The notes beneath the pieces were generated by a model, which had not been told where the DNA came from, ran no database searches, and saw only the letters and a list, made by a program, of their open reading frames with translations. Made by a program: the position numbers and the translations under genes. 57,841 nucleotides of DNA from an uncultured Mediterraneibacter sp. GTDB lineage: Bacteria; Bacillota; Clostridia; Lachnospirales; Lachnospiraceae. The stretch covers positions 1 through 57,841 of the forward strand of contig CALWLJ010000008.1 of the NCBI GenBank assembly GCA_944381495.1. Reading direction: 5' to 3'. Positions 7,781 to 17,284 of the stretch are shown piece after piece. Position 1 is the stretch's first letter, and each line of letters starts with the position of its first letter.

Positions 7781-8884
7781 TCACCGGATGTCAAATAAAA
7801 TCCGCTCTTCTGTATCTCTGTGAAACAGGAAGACCTTGTTCGGCTTCAGGGCAAATCGCACTTCAGAGGATCCTGTATCTACACGGTTCTCCGCATTGAT
7901 AATGGAGCGGACTGTCTGTCCGGCACACGCGCTGTGGGTGGACACGATACTGACGTCACGTCCCATAACCTCCACACGGTTCAGCTGACAGGCAAAAGGG
8001 CCGTCCTCCTTCAGGATGAATCCCTCCGGCCGGATCCCGGTCCACACTTTCTGATCCGGAACGCCGCCTGCCGGAAGCACTGCGTCATCCCCGATATAGA
8101 GCATACCGTTTTCCACTGTTCCTTCGAACACATTGATGGGCGGAGTGCCAAGGAACTTGGCCACAAACAGATTTGCCGGGTTATCATAGACTTCCTGGGG
8201 TTTTCCCAGCTGCATCAGGACTCCATGGTTCATAACCGCGATCCGGTCTGAGATACTCATGGCCTCATCCTGATCATGAGTAACAAATACCGTGGTGATT
8301 CCTGTCTTCTTCTGGATCCTGCGGATCTCCTCTCTTGTCTGCAGCCTCAGCCTGGCATCCAGATTGGAAAGAGGCTCGTCCAGAAGAAGTACACGGGGCA
8401 TCTTCACCAGCGCACGGGCAATGGCCACGCGCTGCTGCTGTCCGCCGGACAGCTCCTTGGGCCTGCGATCCATCAATTCTTCGATCTGGACCAGACCGGC
8501 CGCCTCCATGACCCTGCGCTCCATCTCTTCTTTGGACAGCTTGTTCTTTCCCTTCAGGTTCTCCAGTGGAAAACGGATATTGTCCCGAACGCTCAGATGG
8601 GGGTACAGTGCATAGTTCTGAAACACCATGCCCACGCCCCTCAGCTCCGGCGCAAGTGCGGTCACATCCTCCTCTCCGAAGAAGATATTCCCTCCTGTAG
8701 GTTTCTCCAGCCCGCAGATCATATTCAACGTGGTACTCTTCCCGCAGCCGGACGGACCAAGCAGGCCCATCAGTTCTCCGTCCGGGATCTCACAGGTAAA
8801 ATCATCCACAGCGGTCACTTCCCCCTGGCTTTTCCGCCCCCGGGCCGGGAACTTTTTCGTAAGATTCTGTAATACTATCTTCAT
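7781..8884 (-). CDS. Sugar ABC transporter ATPase, UgpC/MsmK/MalK family
   Basis: 367-aa ATPase with Walker A GPSGCGKST (43-51), Q-loop Gln89, signature LSGGQ (145-149), Walker B VLLLDE (165-170) and switch His203 in VTHDQDEA. The C-terminal ~120 residues form the regulatory TOBE/OB-like domain of the MalK group, which can bind regulators. It is the first gene of a four-gene operon (ATPase, MalF-type, MalG-type, binding protein). Firmicutes often share one MsmK-like ATPase between importers, so a dedicated copy inside the operon is noteworthy. A good promoter lies about 90 bp upstream. Confidence 0.93.
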   Translation of the reverse strand: MKIVLQNLTKKFPARGRKSQGEVTAVDDFTCEIPDGELMGLLGPSGCGKSTTLNMICGLEKPTGGNIFFGEEDVTALAPELRGVGMVFQNYALYPHLSVRDNIRFPLENLKGKNKLSKEEMERRVMEAAGLVQIEELMDRRPKELSGGQQQRVAIARALVKMPRVLLLDEPLSNLDARLRLQTREEIRRIQKKTGITTVFVTHDQDEAMSISDRIAVMNHGVLMQLGKPQEVYDNPANLFVAKFLGTPPINVFEGTVENGMLYIGDDAVLPAGGVPDQKVWTGIRPEGFILKEDGPFACQLNRVEVMGRDVSIVSTHSACAGQTVRSIINAENRVDTGSSEVRFALKPNKVFLFHRDTEERILFDIR

Positions 8885-8972
8885 TTTTCATCAATCTCCC
8901 TGTTATAGGTTGTATCTGGATCTGTACTCTGTTATAAAGCATCTCCAGTCTGATATAAAATTTACCTATAAG

Positions 8973-9001
8973 ATTATAGCGGATTTTTACGGGATGCTCA
9001 A
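8973..9001 (-). promoter_or_regulatory. Sigma-A-type promoter of the sugar ABC operon
   Basis: Minus strand: -35 TTGAGC (8996-9001), 17-bp spacer, -10 TATAAT (8973-8978). The resulting leader before the ATPase gene is about 85 nt. Confidence 0.7.
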
Positions 9002-9032
9002 GTCTCAGGCGTTTCCCGTGAAAGTACTGGAT

Positions 9033-9082
9033 ATATAAAACAGGGGACTGATGTCCTTCATCTTCTGAACATCAGTCCCCTG
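9033..9082 (-). terminator. Strong terminator after the AAA-ATPase pseudogene
   Basis: Perfect 14-bp stem (9041-9054 with 9069-9082; starts CAGGGGACTGATGT) followed on the minus strand by TTTTATATA. Confidence 0.75.
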
Positions 9083-9098
9083 TGTAACTATACTTTCC

Positions 9099-10659
9099 TT
9101 ATTTCACCATGCATTCTTTTCTGTAAAACGCCACGCCATACTTCAGGATATCACTGTATCCTTCCTTCCGCAGTTCTTCCTCATATTTCCGGTCTTCTAT
9201 CTGCCTGAGGGCCTCATCACACTTCTGTTCCAGTTCCTGATATGTCTTTGCCACCTTGATCTCTATGATCACTGCCTTGCCTCTGACGCTTGGATATTTC
9301 AGAAGGATATCCGGTCTGCCATTTCCTGATTCCCGATTAGACAATACGATATAGTTTCCGATATTTTTCAGCATTCCCGCCATAAATCCATGATAATAGC
9401 TCTCCTGATAGTCATAGAAACTGATCGTCTCCATCAGATTCTCAGATAGTATCTCTGCTATCTTCTCCCGATCCCCATTCAGGATACTTTGATAAAGCGG
9501 GGTCAGTTCTTTCTTCTCCGTCTTTTCCTCAAACCAGCGGAGCACTGTATTTTTGTAGATGTACCTTACTTCAGCATTAGGGATAGCCATCTCAACATAC
9601 AATGTCTCGCCATCCATAAATTCACTGATCTTTTTCAGATATCCTGTAAAAAACAGAAAATTCCAGAGATTATCCTGAGTAGAATCTATTTCATCATATG
9701 TGATGTCTTCATGGATCGGTTTGGTGATTGTCTTTCCCTCGATCAGAGATTCAATTTCCTGCTTTACCGACATATCCGCTTTTTCTATAAGCATGCGCAC
9801 AATACTGTTTGAACTTGTATTGGACCAGTAGGGACGAAAGATGGCATTTTTATTCTCATAACAGGAGTCAACATAGTTAATCACACTCCACGGGTTATAC
9901 ACTTCCGTATTGCCAAACAGGTATCCATCATACCATTTACGGACTTCTTCTGCATTATCCTGGAGCCCATAATACTCCAACATGTCCCGCACTTCCTGAC
10001 AGGTAAATCCAAAATGTTCATTATAAGATTCTGACGTTATAGATATTATTTTCAGGTTGTTTAACCCCGTGAAAATTGATTCCTTACTAATCCTCAGGCA
10101 GCCTGTCACAACTGCAAATTCCAGCGTATCATTTGTTTTGAGAGCAGACTCAAACACAGAGCGGACAAGATCCGTCATTTTCTCATAAAACCCTCTGAAA
10201 TATGCGTTTTCCAGAGGAACATCATATTCATCGATGAGGATCACTGTTCCGACTCCATAGCAGAAATACAGGCACTCTGATAAAAATCTCAGGGCCGTAA
10301 GATATTCCCTGTCGTCCGCCGCCCGGTTCATAAACAATCCAAACTTCTCCCTGTCGTCTTCGGTTTTCAGCTTTTCTATGATTTCCGAATGCTTTTTATA
10401 TTCTCTCGCAATTTCTTCTTTCAAACAATGAAATGCATCTTCGAAACTGCCCTGTTTCATTGATTTTAATGATATTGAGATCACCTGGTATCGCCCCATC
10501 TCGTTCAGATACCGTTCTCCCGCGCTCATGATCTTTGTCTCTGAAAAAAGGTAACTGCGGTCTTCCTCTGATCATCAATGTTTTATCTACATAGTAATAA
10601 CCTTTTTCAATAATCTCCTTAAAATTCTCCACGCCTACCGGCAGCGGCGTCCAACTCAT
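9099..10659 (-). pseudogene. AAA-ATPase/PD-(D/E)XK nuclease-like protein, Walker A segment deleted and frameshifted
   Basis: The gene opens at ATG 10659 (GGGAGG upstream) with MSWTPLPVGVENF and GYYYVDKT, the standard N-terminus of the widespread DUF1703 AAA-ATPase-like/PD-(D/E)XK family. Right after VDKTLMI the frame changes: the family continuation (DRSYLFSETKIM, then AGERY and GRYQVISISLKS) is in another frame from about 10,580 onward. The P-loop stretch usually found between these, roughly 40 residues with a FTRPRRFGK-type motif, is absent. The remaining 476-codon frame (ATG 10529) still carries VILIDEYD and a nuclease-like C-terminus with GNGRPD and IIEIKV. A truncated protein could be made but cannot bind ATP in the usual way. 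Confidence 0.8.
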
Positions 10660-10744
10660 ATAGTGCCTCCCTCCCGGATGTCTTTTCATTTTATCTCAAT
10701 TTTACTACGGGTATCGGGGCCACGCAAGATTTATCCATATTCCT

Positions 10745-10808
10745 ATAATAAAAACCAGCCGTACCCCCACTTTTCAATAGAAAAGCCGATACAGCTGGTT
10801 TTATTATA
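10745..10808 (-). terminator. Terminator of the GH3 glycosidase gene
   Basis: Long imperfect stem: AATAAAAACCAGC (left arm from 10747) with GCTGGTTTTATT (right arm to about 10806). The downstream minus strand is T-rich. The gap 10660-10832 shows nothing else. Confidence 0.7.
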
Positions 10809-10832
10809 GACAAATATTTTTAATTCTTACCC

Positions 10833-13800
10833 TTATGCTTTCTTTCTCTTCTTCACTACCAGCACTGCTCCCGCAATGATGATCACTGCCATGACCACAT
10901 CGCCTGCGATCAGAGCCTTCTGCCATCCCGCCAGCTCGTAAGTGATCTTCACACCTGATGCGATTCCCTGCATAGCATTGCTGTTGACAACCGTGTACAG
11001 TACGTTGTGTGCCGCGTTTCTCACAGCGTTCAGTGAAGTGGCTGAAGTCTTGTCCGTAAGTGTTCCGTCTGCAAATGTGTTCAGGAGCATATCATTTCCT
11101 GCACGGAGTCCTTCATCTGCATCCATATATGGGCTGCCGCCGAAGTAGTCGGAAATGACCATTCCCTGGCATCCCCATTCATGTCTCAGGATCTGGGTCA
11201 TAAGGCCATAAGTTGCTCCTGCCCATTTTGTTCCGATACGGTTGTAGGAGCTCATGATTGCTGTACATGCGTTGATCTCCTTGGATGCCAGTTCTCCGTT
11301 CTCGTCATTGTAGAAGATCTCTGCCGAAGCATCTTTTACGCACATCTCGAATGGCTTCAGGTAGATCTCACGGATTGCCTGCTCATTTGCAAAGACAGCG
11401 ATTCCGTTTCTTCCGTCTTCTTTGTCATTCAGAGCAAAATGTTTCAGATAGCAGTAAACGCCTTTTTCCATTGCTCCGGAAACTTCGTTTACAGCTATTC
11501 TTCCGGAAAGGAATCCATCCTCGGAATAATATTCATAGTTTCTTCCGCCGAAAGCGCTTCTGTGGGTGTTCATTCCCGGCGCATACCATCCTGTGAATCC
11601 ATTGTTCAGGCCCTGCTCGCCTACCATCACGCCCATATCATGAGCAAGGTCTTCATTCCATGTTGCCGCAAGTATTTCCTCTGCCGGGAAGCCGATACAT
11701 ACCGCATCGCCGCCGTTTGCGGAAACCCATGTGGACCACCCCATAGGACCGTCATAATCCAGTGTTGCAGGCTTGCCGATCTCTGTCAGCTCTGCTGTGT
11801 TATATCCGGCGTTAGCCAGCATATTCTGAACGTCATCCAGGTTCAGCTCATCCAGAAGCAGATTCCATGTCTCATCGTCATAGTCAAGTCCTCTCAGGTC
11901 AATCAGACTGATACCGGAATCTTTCCCTGTCACAGGAGCTTCATCTGCATAGACTTTGCTTCCTTCTGTATTTCCAAGAATCGCATCCGTCTCCTCATTA
12001 AAGTTTGTCTCAAGTGCTGTCTTGATCTCATCATCTGCTGTAAGCTCTTCCTCTGTAGGCGCAGTCGGGAATGTTCCCGCGAAGTCTGCCCTTGACATGT
12101 TCAGCGGACTTCCTTCTTCTGCAGTATCTGTAAATACAGCGGAAACTTCGTCAAACTGGTTTACTGCTGCCGTCTGATCAGATTCTCTCGGATGATCCTC
12201 GTTAAAGATCACCTCATCCAGATCCTCGGAAAAATATCTTCCTTCATCAGCCGTGTCGATATCGGCCCAGCTGTGAGCGTTCTCGCTCAGATAGAATCCG
12301 TAGGTACCCTGCTCCAGTACATAGCAGCCGTTATCCTTATAATCATAAGACGCCAGATCTTCTGCATGAACTGTCAATGTAAGTGTCTGTGACTGTCCCG
12401 GCTCAAGAAGATCGGTTTTATCAAAAGCCGCAAGCACAACTTTGGCCTTCTCGATCCCTCCCGGCGTATACGGAGTCTCAGCATAGATCTGAACCACCTG
12501 TTTTCCTGGGTATGTATCGCTGGTGTTTGTCACAGTTACATCAAATGTAAACGCGCCGTCGCTGTAGGAAGGCGTTCCTTCGAACCGCATGTCAAAATCC
12601 GCATAGGACAACCCGTATCCGAAAGGATATAGAACCTGCTCATCGTAATTAAATCCGTCATAGTTTCCTGCCATTGCCTCAGCCGCGGCAGTCTCATAAT
12701 AACGGTATCCTACATAGATTCCCTCCTCGTACTCGTTGAAGCATCCGGATTCATATCCTCCGATGGTTCCGTCTACATTTGTATAATAGAGATCTTCAAA
12801 GTTCTGGAAGGACGGATCCTTTGTCAGGTCATACACATAAGTATCCGGGAGATGTCCGGAAGGCGTAACCTTTCCATCCAGCACTTCAGCAACAGCATTG
12901 GCGCCCTGGTCGCCGATACATCCTACCCATAGAGCAGCGTCGATGCCGTACTGCTCGTCCTCAAGGAATCCCATCTCCATTGCATTTGCCGTGTTGCACA
13001 CAACGATGATCTTGTCAAATACACCGGCGTCTTTCTGTTCCTTTACATAGGAAAGCATCTCCATCTCTGTGCTGTTGAGCTCCAGATAAGTCTTCGCCTG
13101 ATCCTCGGCATTTTCTGCGTGATCGCTCATATTCGTCGGTAGGTCGCATCCTTCTCCGCCTACTCTTCCGATAAATACGATGGCAGCTCCGTTATACTCG
13201 GCAAAGGATGACTCCAGATCCGCCGGATAGTCGCTGACCGGTACTTCCGCGATGATATCATCCACAAAAGTAGCAACACCCATGGCTGAGACAAATCCTC
13301 TTCCGGTGTACTCCACCTGCTGGTCTCCCATATTTCCGGTATGCAGGACAGCTGTTTTCTTCTCTGTTGACTTGGGATGATTTGCATAGAAATCATACAA
13401 TGTCCCGTTTACCGTAAAGTCATGATTCTCCAGCGCTGTTTTGTAATCTACCGGAGAGCTCTCTGTAGCAGCGCTTCCTGCCCCTGTATAGATTGGGTCT
13501 ACACTGGTCCTTCCGAAAAGAGAAACATTCTTCTCATCCTCTGAAAGGGGAAGTGTCTGATCATCATTTTTCAGAAGCACGATACCTTCCGATTCGATCT
13601 CCGAAGCCAGTTCCTGGCTGGCTGTCAGAAGCTCCTCCTCGCTTCCATATTCTGATTTGTAGTATTCCGTGTCCATGTTTTCTGCGTCCGATGAGTTTTC
13701 TATCACCGCATCGCCTTTTCCGAAATACATGTTCATGACCGTATAAAGTGGTCCGGTCAGAACAATGTTTACCACAACTGTCAGGACCAGAAGGATTGCA

Positions 13801-13841
13801 AGGACTATGGTCCAGACTGTGGCTGCTCTGCTCTTTTTCAT
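10833..13841 (-). CDS. Membrane-anchored, domain-permuted GH3 beta-glycosidase
   Basis: 1002-aa glycoside hydrolase family 3 protein, probably a beta-glucosidase or xylosidase acting outside the cell. Domain order is permuted: N-terminal transmembrane helix (about 8-30), GH3 C-type alpha/beta sandwich (about 60-400, with IVLLKND and YPFGYGLSYADF at its end), fibronectin III-like domain (about 450-540), then the GH3 TIM-barrel domain (about 660-950) with the nucleophile region MVISDYFG (Asp). A second hydrophobic helix and KKRKKA tail close the protein, so both ends are in the membrane. ATG 13841 has a perfect AGGAGG; the longer frame to 13940 is rejected. Divergent from the LytTR two-component genes. 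Confidence 0.88.
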   Translation of the reverse strand: MKKSRAATVWTIVLAILLVLTVVVNIVLTGPLYTVMNMYFGKGDAVIENSSDAENMDTEYYKSEYGSEEELLTASQELASEIESEGIVLLKNDDQTLPLSEDEKNVSLFGRTSVDPIYTGAGSAATESSPVDYKTALENHDFTVNGTLYDFYANHPKSTEKKTAVLHTGNMGDQQVEYTGRGFVSAMGVATFVDDIIAEVPVSDYPADLESSFAEYNGAAIVFIGRVGGEGCDLPTNMSDHAENAEDQAKTYLELNSTEMEMLSYVKEQKDAGVFDKIIVVCNTANAMEMGFLEDEQYGIDAALWVGCIGDQGANAVAEVLDGKVTPSGHLPDTYVYDLTKDPSFQNFEDLYYTNVDGTIGGYESGCFNEYEEGIYVGYRYYETAAAEAMAGNYDGFNYDEQVLYPFGYGLSYADFDMRFEGTPSYSDGAFTFDVTVTNTSDTYPGKQVVQIYAETPYTPGGIEKAKVVLAAFDKTDLLEPGQSQTLTLTVHAEDLASYDYKDNGCYVLEQGTYGFYLSENAHSWADIDTADEGRYFSEDLDEVIFNEDHPRESDQTAAVNQFDEVSAVFTDTAEEGSPLNMSRADFAGTFPTAPTEEELTADDEIKTALETNFNEETDAILGNTEGSKVYADEAPVTGKDSGISLIDLRGLDYDDETWNLLLDELNLDDVQNMLANAGYNTAELTEIGKPATLDYDGPMGWSTWVSANGGDAVCIGFPAEEILAATWNEDLAHDMGVMVGEQGLNNGFTGWYAPGMNTHRSAFGGRNYEYYSEDGFLSGRIAVNEVSGAMEKGVYCYLKHFALNDKEDGRNGIAVFANEQAIREIYLKPFEMCVKDASAEIFYNDENGELASKEINACTAIMSSYNRIGTKWAGATYGLMTQILRHEWGCQGMVISDYFGGSPYMDADEGLRAGNDMLLNTFADGTLTDKTSATSLNAVRNAAHNVLYTVVNSNAMQGIASGVKITYELAGWQKALIAGDVVMAVIIIAGAVLVVKKRKKA

Positions 13842-13872
13842 ATTCTTTTTCCTCCTTTTTGATTTTACGGTT

Positions 13873-13900
13873 ATTGTACCGCCTGTTTTTGAAAGAGCAA
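13873..13900 (-). promoter_or_regulatory. Candidate promoter of the GH3 gene
   Basis: Minus strand: -35 TTGCTC (13895-13900), 16-bp spacer, -10 TACAAT (13873-13878), about 30 bp before the start codon. Confidence 0.5.
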
Positions 13901-13962
13901 GAAATAAGTACCAACAGCATCCACAGAGTACGAAATGCATTTCTGACAGGTTTGATTTATGC

Positions 13963-13968
13963 TATAAT
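13963..13968 (+). promoter_or_regulatory. -10 element of the two-component operon
   Basis: TATAAT 24 bp before the response-regulator ATG with no good -35 at 17 bp (the position reads TTTCTG). A weak -35 fits an activator-dependent or autoregulated promoter, which is common for LytTR systems, but that is inference. Confidence 0.5.
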
Positions 13969-13991
13969 CAATCTGGAGAGGGGGATACGAG

Positions 13992-14705
13992 ATGTATAAA
14001 GCTGCTGTTGTAGAAGACGAACAGGACGTCATGGAATATATTATCAATACACTGTCGGAGGGATTTCAGAAGAAGAATCTCTCTGTTTCTTTTGACGGAT
14101 TTCTGTCCGGCGGCCGCTTCCTGAGAGAATTTGAAAAGCATCATCATTATGATATGATCTTTCTTGATATCGAGATGCCTGAGATCGACGGGATCGAAGT
14201 GTGCAGGAAGATCCGGGCGATCTCTCCGAACTGTCTGGTAGTATTTATTTCCAATAAAGAAGAACTGGTATTCCAGACTTTCGAAGTACAGCCTTTTCGT
14301 TTTATCCGCAAAAATGAGTTTCACAAAATGCTTCCTTCACTGATCGACGCCCTTGAAGCAAAACTGAGAGAATCCAGTCGAAATATCCTCCGGATCAGCG
14401 AACCTGCAACAGGAGATGTATACTCCTTTGACATCAGCCAGATCCTTTACATAGAAGCCCAGAGAAAGGACTGCTGTATCAATACTTCTTTGGGAAAAAC
14501 AGTGATCCGGTGTCAGTTCTCATTCCTGGAGGAACTGCTGACGCCCTACCGTTTTATCAAGACTCACCGGAGTTATCTGGTTAACAGCCGCCATATATTT
14601 TATATCGGGAGAAATCATCTCGTTCTGACCAATAAAGAAGAGATTCCCATCAGCCGTGGAAAAATAGACGAGGTCAAGAAAAAATTTCTTTTATACAATA
14701 CTTAG
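13992..14705 (+). CDS. LytTR-family response regulator
   Basis: 237-aa regulator. The receiver domain (1-120) has the acidic pocket VVEDE and phosphoacceptor Asp59 in IFLDIEMP. The LytTR DNA-binding domain (about 130-235) contains ILYIEAQRKDC and FIKTHRSYLVN, the family core. Regulators of this kind (AgrA, VirR) bind pairs of direct repeats upstream of targets. The sensor kinase gene follows after 10 bp with its own GGAGG, so this is a cognate pair. No agrB/agrD-type peptide genes lie nearby, so the signal is unknown. The divergent GH3 gene is a possible target. Confidence 0.93.
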   Translation: MYKAAVVEDEQDVMEYIINTLSEGFQKKNLSVSFDGFLSGGRFLREFEKHHHYDMIFLDIEMPEIDGIEVCRKIRAISPNCLVVFISNKEELVFQTFEVQPFRFIRKNEFHKMLPSLIDALEAKLRESSRNILRISEPATGDVYSFDISQILYIEAQRKDCCINTSLGKTVIRCQFSFLEELLTPYRFIKTHRSYLVNSRHIFYIGRNHLVLTNKEEIPISRGKIDEVKKKFLLYNT

Positions 14706-14715
14706 GGAGGAACAT

Positions 14716-16047
14716 ATGCTGTATTCGATCTTTCGCGTTGCCGAGCTTGACGGTATCATTTTATCCGCTTTTCTGGCATTTACCCTTTACATGCTTCTGG
14801 GCAGCAGAAAGGCCGGAATCCATTATATTGCCTATATTGCCGGAAGCACTCTTACCTTTGTATTTTTCTTTTACCTTTATAAAATTGGCCCTTTTCTCAC
14901 GGGGCCCGTATGGGACATTCCTACTAATCCCTACTGGTATTATTTTCTGTGTATGATCGGTACAGCCCTGGTCTGGTCTCATTTCTGTCTGCAGGGCTCA
15001 CTTGCGACCAAGATAACATATATCCTGTTTTTTATTACATTTATATTGATGTATAAAATCGTCTGTTCGCCGCTGTATATGAATGAATTCCATATGCCTT
15101 CTGATCTGTACCGGACACTTGACATACTCACAACACTCCTTCAGTATATCCTTCTGTTTCTGCTGGGGATACTGTTCCGCAACGCCAGGATCCGGATCAG
15201 TCTTGCATCACTTCCGAAAAAGGTACTGCTGGCACTGTATTTTCCGTTGAGCTTTCTGTTCTGCTATCTGATACTTTTTGTTAATCATCTGGAACAGAGC
15301 GCTTACTCCGCAGCCATCCTGGCCGCCATTATCCTGACCAACCTGCCTGTCGTTTATTACCTGTTTGTCTCCGTCATCCGCACCTACGAGGAACAGCGCC
15401 GCCTGGACGACGCGCTGGCACAAACCCAGGCACAGCTCTCCAGATACCGTTTTTCTCTTGAACTGGAAGACCGGCTGAGCAAGGAACGGCACGAACTGAA
15501 AAACCGATATTTCTATATACAGACCCTGCTAAAAGAAAAGAAGTACGATAAACTGGACAGCTATCTGAACGATGTGCTTGGAACACAGCTTTCTTCAGAA
15601 CAGAATATACATACAGGAAATACCCTGATGGATTACCTTATCAACCGGAAACTGCAGGAAGCACAGAAAAATCATATAGTCACCTGCTCTGAGATTCTCG
15701 TGCCGTCACAGCTCCCTCTCAGTGACGACACCCTGTGCACCATCCTTCTCAATCTGCTGGACAACGCCATTGAAGCAAGCCGCTCTGTACAGGATCCCCA
15801 TATCCAGATTACTGTGAAATGTGTCCAGAACTATCTGTCGATCCGGATCAGCAATAAGGTAAACGAAAATATTCTGAAAAAAAATCCTTCACTCCGCACT
15901 ACTAAAAAGAATGCTTCGGCACACGGACTGGGAATCCAGATCATCAAAAATGCCGTTTCAAGCTGCAATGGAATCTATGATGTGAGTATGGATGGGAATT
16001 ATTTTGTCTCTACGGTAATGCTGCCGCTGAACAGCCAGGATGAATAA
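14716..16047 (+). CDS. AgrC-like GHKL sensor histidine kinase
   Basis: 443-aa kinase with about six or seven N-terminal transmembrane helices (residues 10-220), a short coiled region (about 222-255), the phosphoacceptor His259 in KERHELKNRYF, and a GHKL ATPase domain with N-box LLDNAIEAS and HGLGIQIIKNAV. The layout (multi-pass sensor, HELKN H-box, HATPase_c_5 domain) is that of quorum or peptide-sensing kinases such as AgrC. It would phosphorylate the LytTR regulator encoded just upstream. Confidence 0.92.
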   Translation: MLYSIFRVAELDGIILSAFLAFTLYMLLGSRKAGIHYIAYIAGSTLTFVFFFYLYKIGPFLTGPVWDIPTNPYWYYFLCMIGTALVWSHFCLQGSLATKITYILFFITFILMYKIVCSPLYMNEFHMPSDLYRTLDILTTLLQYILLFLLGILFRNARIRISLASLPKKVLLALYFPLSFLFCYLILFVNHLEQSAYSAAILAAIILTNLPVVYYLFVSVIRTYEEQRRLDDALAQTQAQLSRYRFSLELEDRLSKERHELKNRYFYIQTLLKEKKYDKLDSYLNDVLGTQLSSEQNIHTGNTLMDYLINRKLQEAQKNHIVTCSEILVPSQLPLSDDTLCTILLNLLDNAIEASRSVQDPHIQITVKCVQNYLSIRISNKVNENILKKNPSLRTTKKNASAHGLGIQIIKNAVSSCNGIYDVSMDGNYFVSTVMLPLNSQDE

Positions 16048-16079
16048 TAATATGGAACGTAAATCCAAAAGCAAAAAAG

Positions 16080-16109
16080 TTGTTGAAAAACTTCCTTCTC
16101 CTATATAAT
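16080..16109 (+). promoter_or_regulatory. Promoter of the Gly-rich membrane protein gene
   Basis: -35 TTGTTG (16080-16085), 18-bp spacer, -10 TATAAT (16104-16109). The start codon is about 105 bp further on, giving a leader with no obvious structure. Confidence 0.55.
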
Positions 16110-16213
16110 AATAGACATATGACCATCAACCGAGGAAATACTTTGTCCCGGCGTCAGAGGCTGAGGCAGAGATCCTTTACTCACACACCAACAACAGAAA
16201 GGGGTTATACATT

Positions 16214-17215
16214 ATGGGCAGAGGCGGAGGTTCATCACACGGCGGAGGCGGACATTCCGGAGGCAGATCCTTCGGGGGCCGCTCCGGAGGAGGATTCGGC
16301 GGAGGCGGCAGAGGACCGGGAGGTCCCGGATTCGGTGGCCCCAGACCAGGCGGTCCCGGGTTTGGCGGACCGCGTCCGGGAGGTCCGGGATTCGGCGGGC
16401 CGCATTTTGGCGGACCGCATTTCGGAGGTCCATGGTTCGGAGGTCCCCGCAGGAGAGGCCCCATCTATCCCGGAGGCGGCTGGGGCGGTCCCGGCAGACG
16501 GGGCGGAGGATGCGGATGTTCCATGATCATCGTGGCAGTCATTCTCCTTCTCTTCGCATTCAGCAGCCTGATCCTTCCCAATATGGGATCCTCATGGAGT
16601 ACTTCGCAGACCACAGAAGTAACGGTATCCAGGACCGAGAGGACGCCCATAACCGGCACGCAGACATATGGAGAATGGTATCTGGATGAACTGGGATATA
16701 TCGATCATGATACAGATCTTACAGACGGACTGAAGTATTTCTATTCCCAGACAGGTATCCAGCCTTATGTCATGCTGCTGGACTACGACGCATCCATGTG
16801 GAATAACGGGAGCTGGAATGAGACTGCTGCCGAAGACTATCTGGCGCAGGTCTATCAGGACACATTTTCAGACAACGGGCATATGATCCTTGCCTACTTT
16901 GCCTGCGAGAATGACTCGGAAGATCTGGACGGAACATTTTATATCTATTACGGCTCCGCCGCTTATTCAGTCATGGACGACGAAGCGGAAACAATCTTCT
17001 GGAGCTATTTTGAGACGAATTATAATGATCTTGACTTAAGCATTGCTGAATTCATCGGAGACAGCTTCCGTCAGACTGCCGACAATATCATGCATGAAGG
17101 AAACGGCAGGGGAAATACCCTGATGAAAGTGGGCACTGTCTTTGCTGTAATATGCGTAGTAGCCATCGTTGCGGGAATCGTAGTAATGAAGAAAGCCGGC
17201 AAAGAAGAGGAATAA
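16214..17215 (+). CDS. Gly/Pro-rich membrane protein with TPM-like extracytoplasmic domain
   Basis: 333-aa protein. Residues 1-100 are Gly/Pro/Arg-rich with tandem GGPGFGGPRP and GGPHF repeats. Then come two cysteines (GCGC), a transmembrane helix (about 103-121), and a soluble domain (about 150-290) with YLDELGYID and LKYFYSQTGIQPYVMLLD that resembles the TPM (TLP18.3/Psb32-like) fold, which can be a phosphatase or bind metal. A second transmembrane helix and basic tail end the protein. The predicted topology puts the TPM part outside. AAAGGGG precedes the ATG. The Gly-rich part is encoded by a nearly exact nucleotide repeat and probably varies in length between strains. Confidence 0.75.
   Translation: MGRGGGSSHGGGGHSGGRSFGGRSGGGFGGGGRGPGGPGFGGPRPGGPGFGGPRPGGPGFGGPHFGGPHFGGPWFGGPRRRGPIYPGGGWGGPGRRGGGCGCSMIIVAVILLLFAFSSLILPNMGSSWSTSQTTEVTVSRTERTPITGTQTYGEWYLDELGYIDHDTDLTDGLKYFYSQTGIQPYVMLLDYDASMWNNGSWNETAAEDYLAQVYQDTFSDNGHMILAYFACENDSEDLDGTFYIYYGSAAYSVMDDEAETIFWSYFETNYNDLDLSIAEFIGDSFRQTADNIMHEGNGRGNTLMKVGTVFAVICVVAIVAGIVVMKKAGKEEE
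16310..16445 (+). repeat. Tandem coding repeats (Gly-Gly-Pro units)
   Basis: Imperfect tandem copies of a 30-bp unit encoding PGGPGFGGPR, followed by shorter copies encoding GGPHF. They lie in the N-terminal part of the TPM-like protein gene. Confidence 0.8.
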
Positions 17216-17255
17216 TGTAAACGGATCTGATTCTCTTTTTCATACGGTGAATTTA

Positions 17256-17284
17256 TTGATTTTAAAGGCAGTACCTTATATAAT
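17256..17284 (+). promoter_or_regulatory. Promoter of the repeat lipoprotein gene
   Basis: -35 TTGATT (17256-17261), 17-bp spacer, -10 TATAAT (17279-17284). The -10 lies inside an inverted repeat (17267-17293). Confidence 0.7.
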
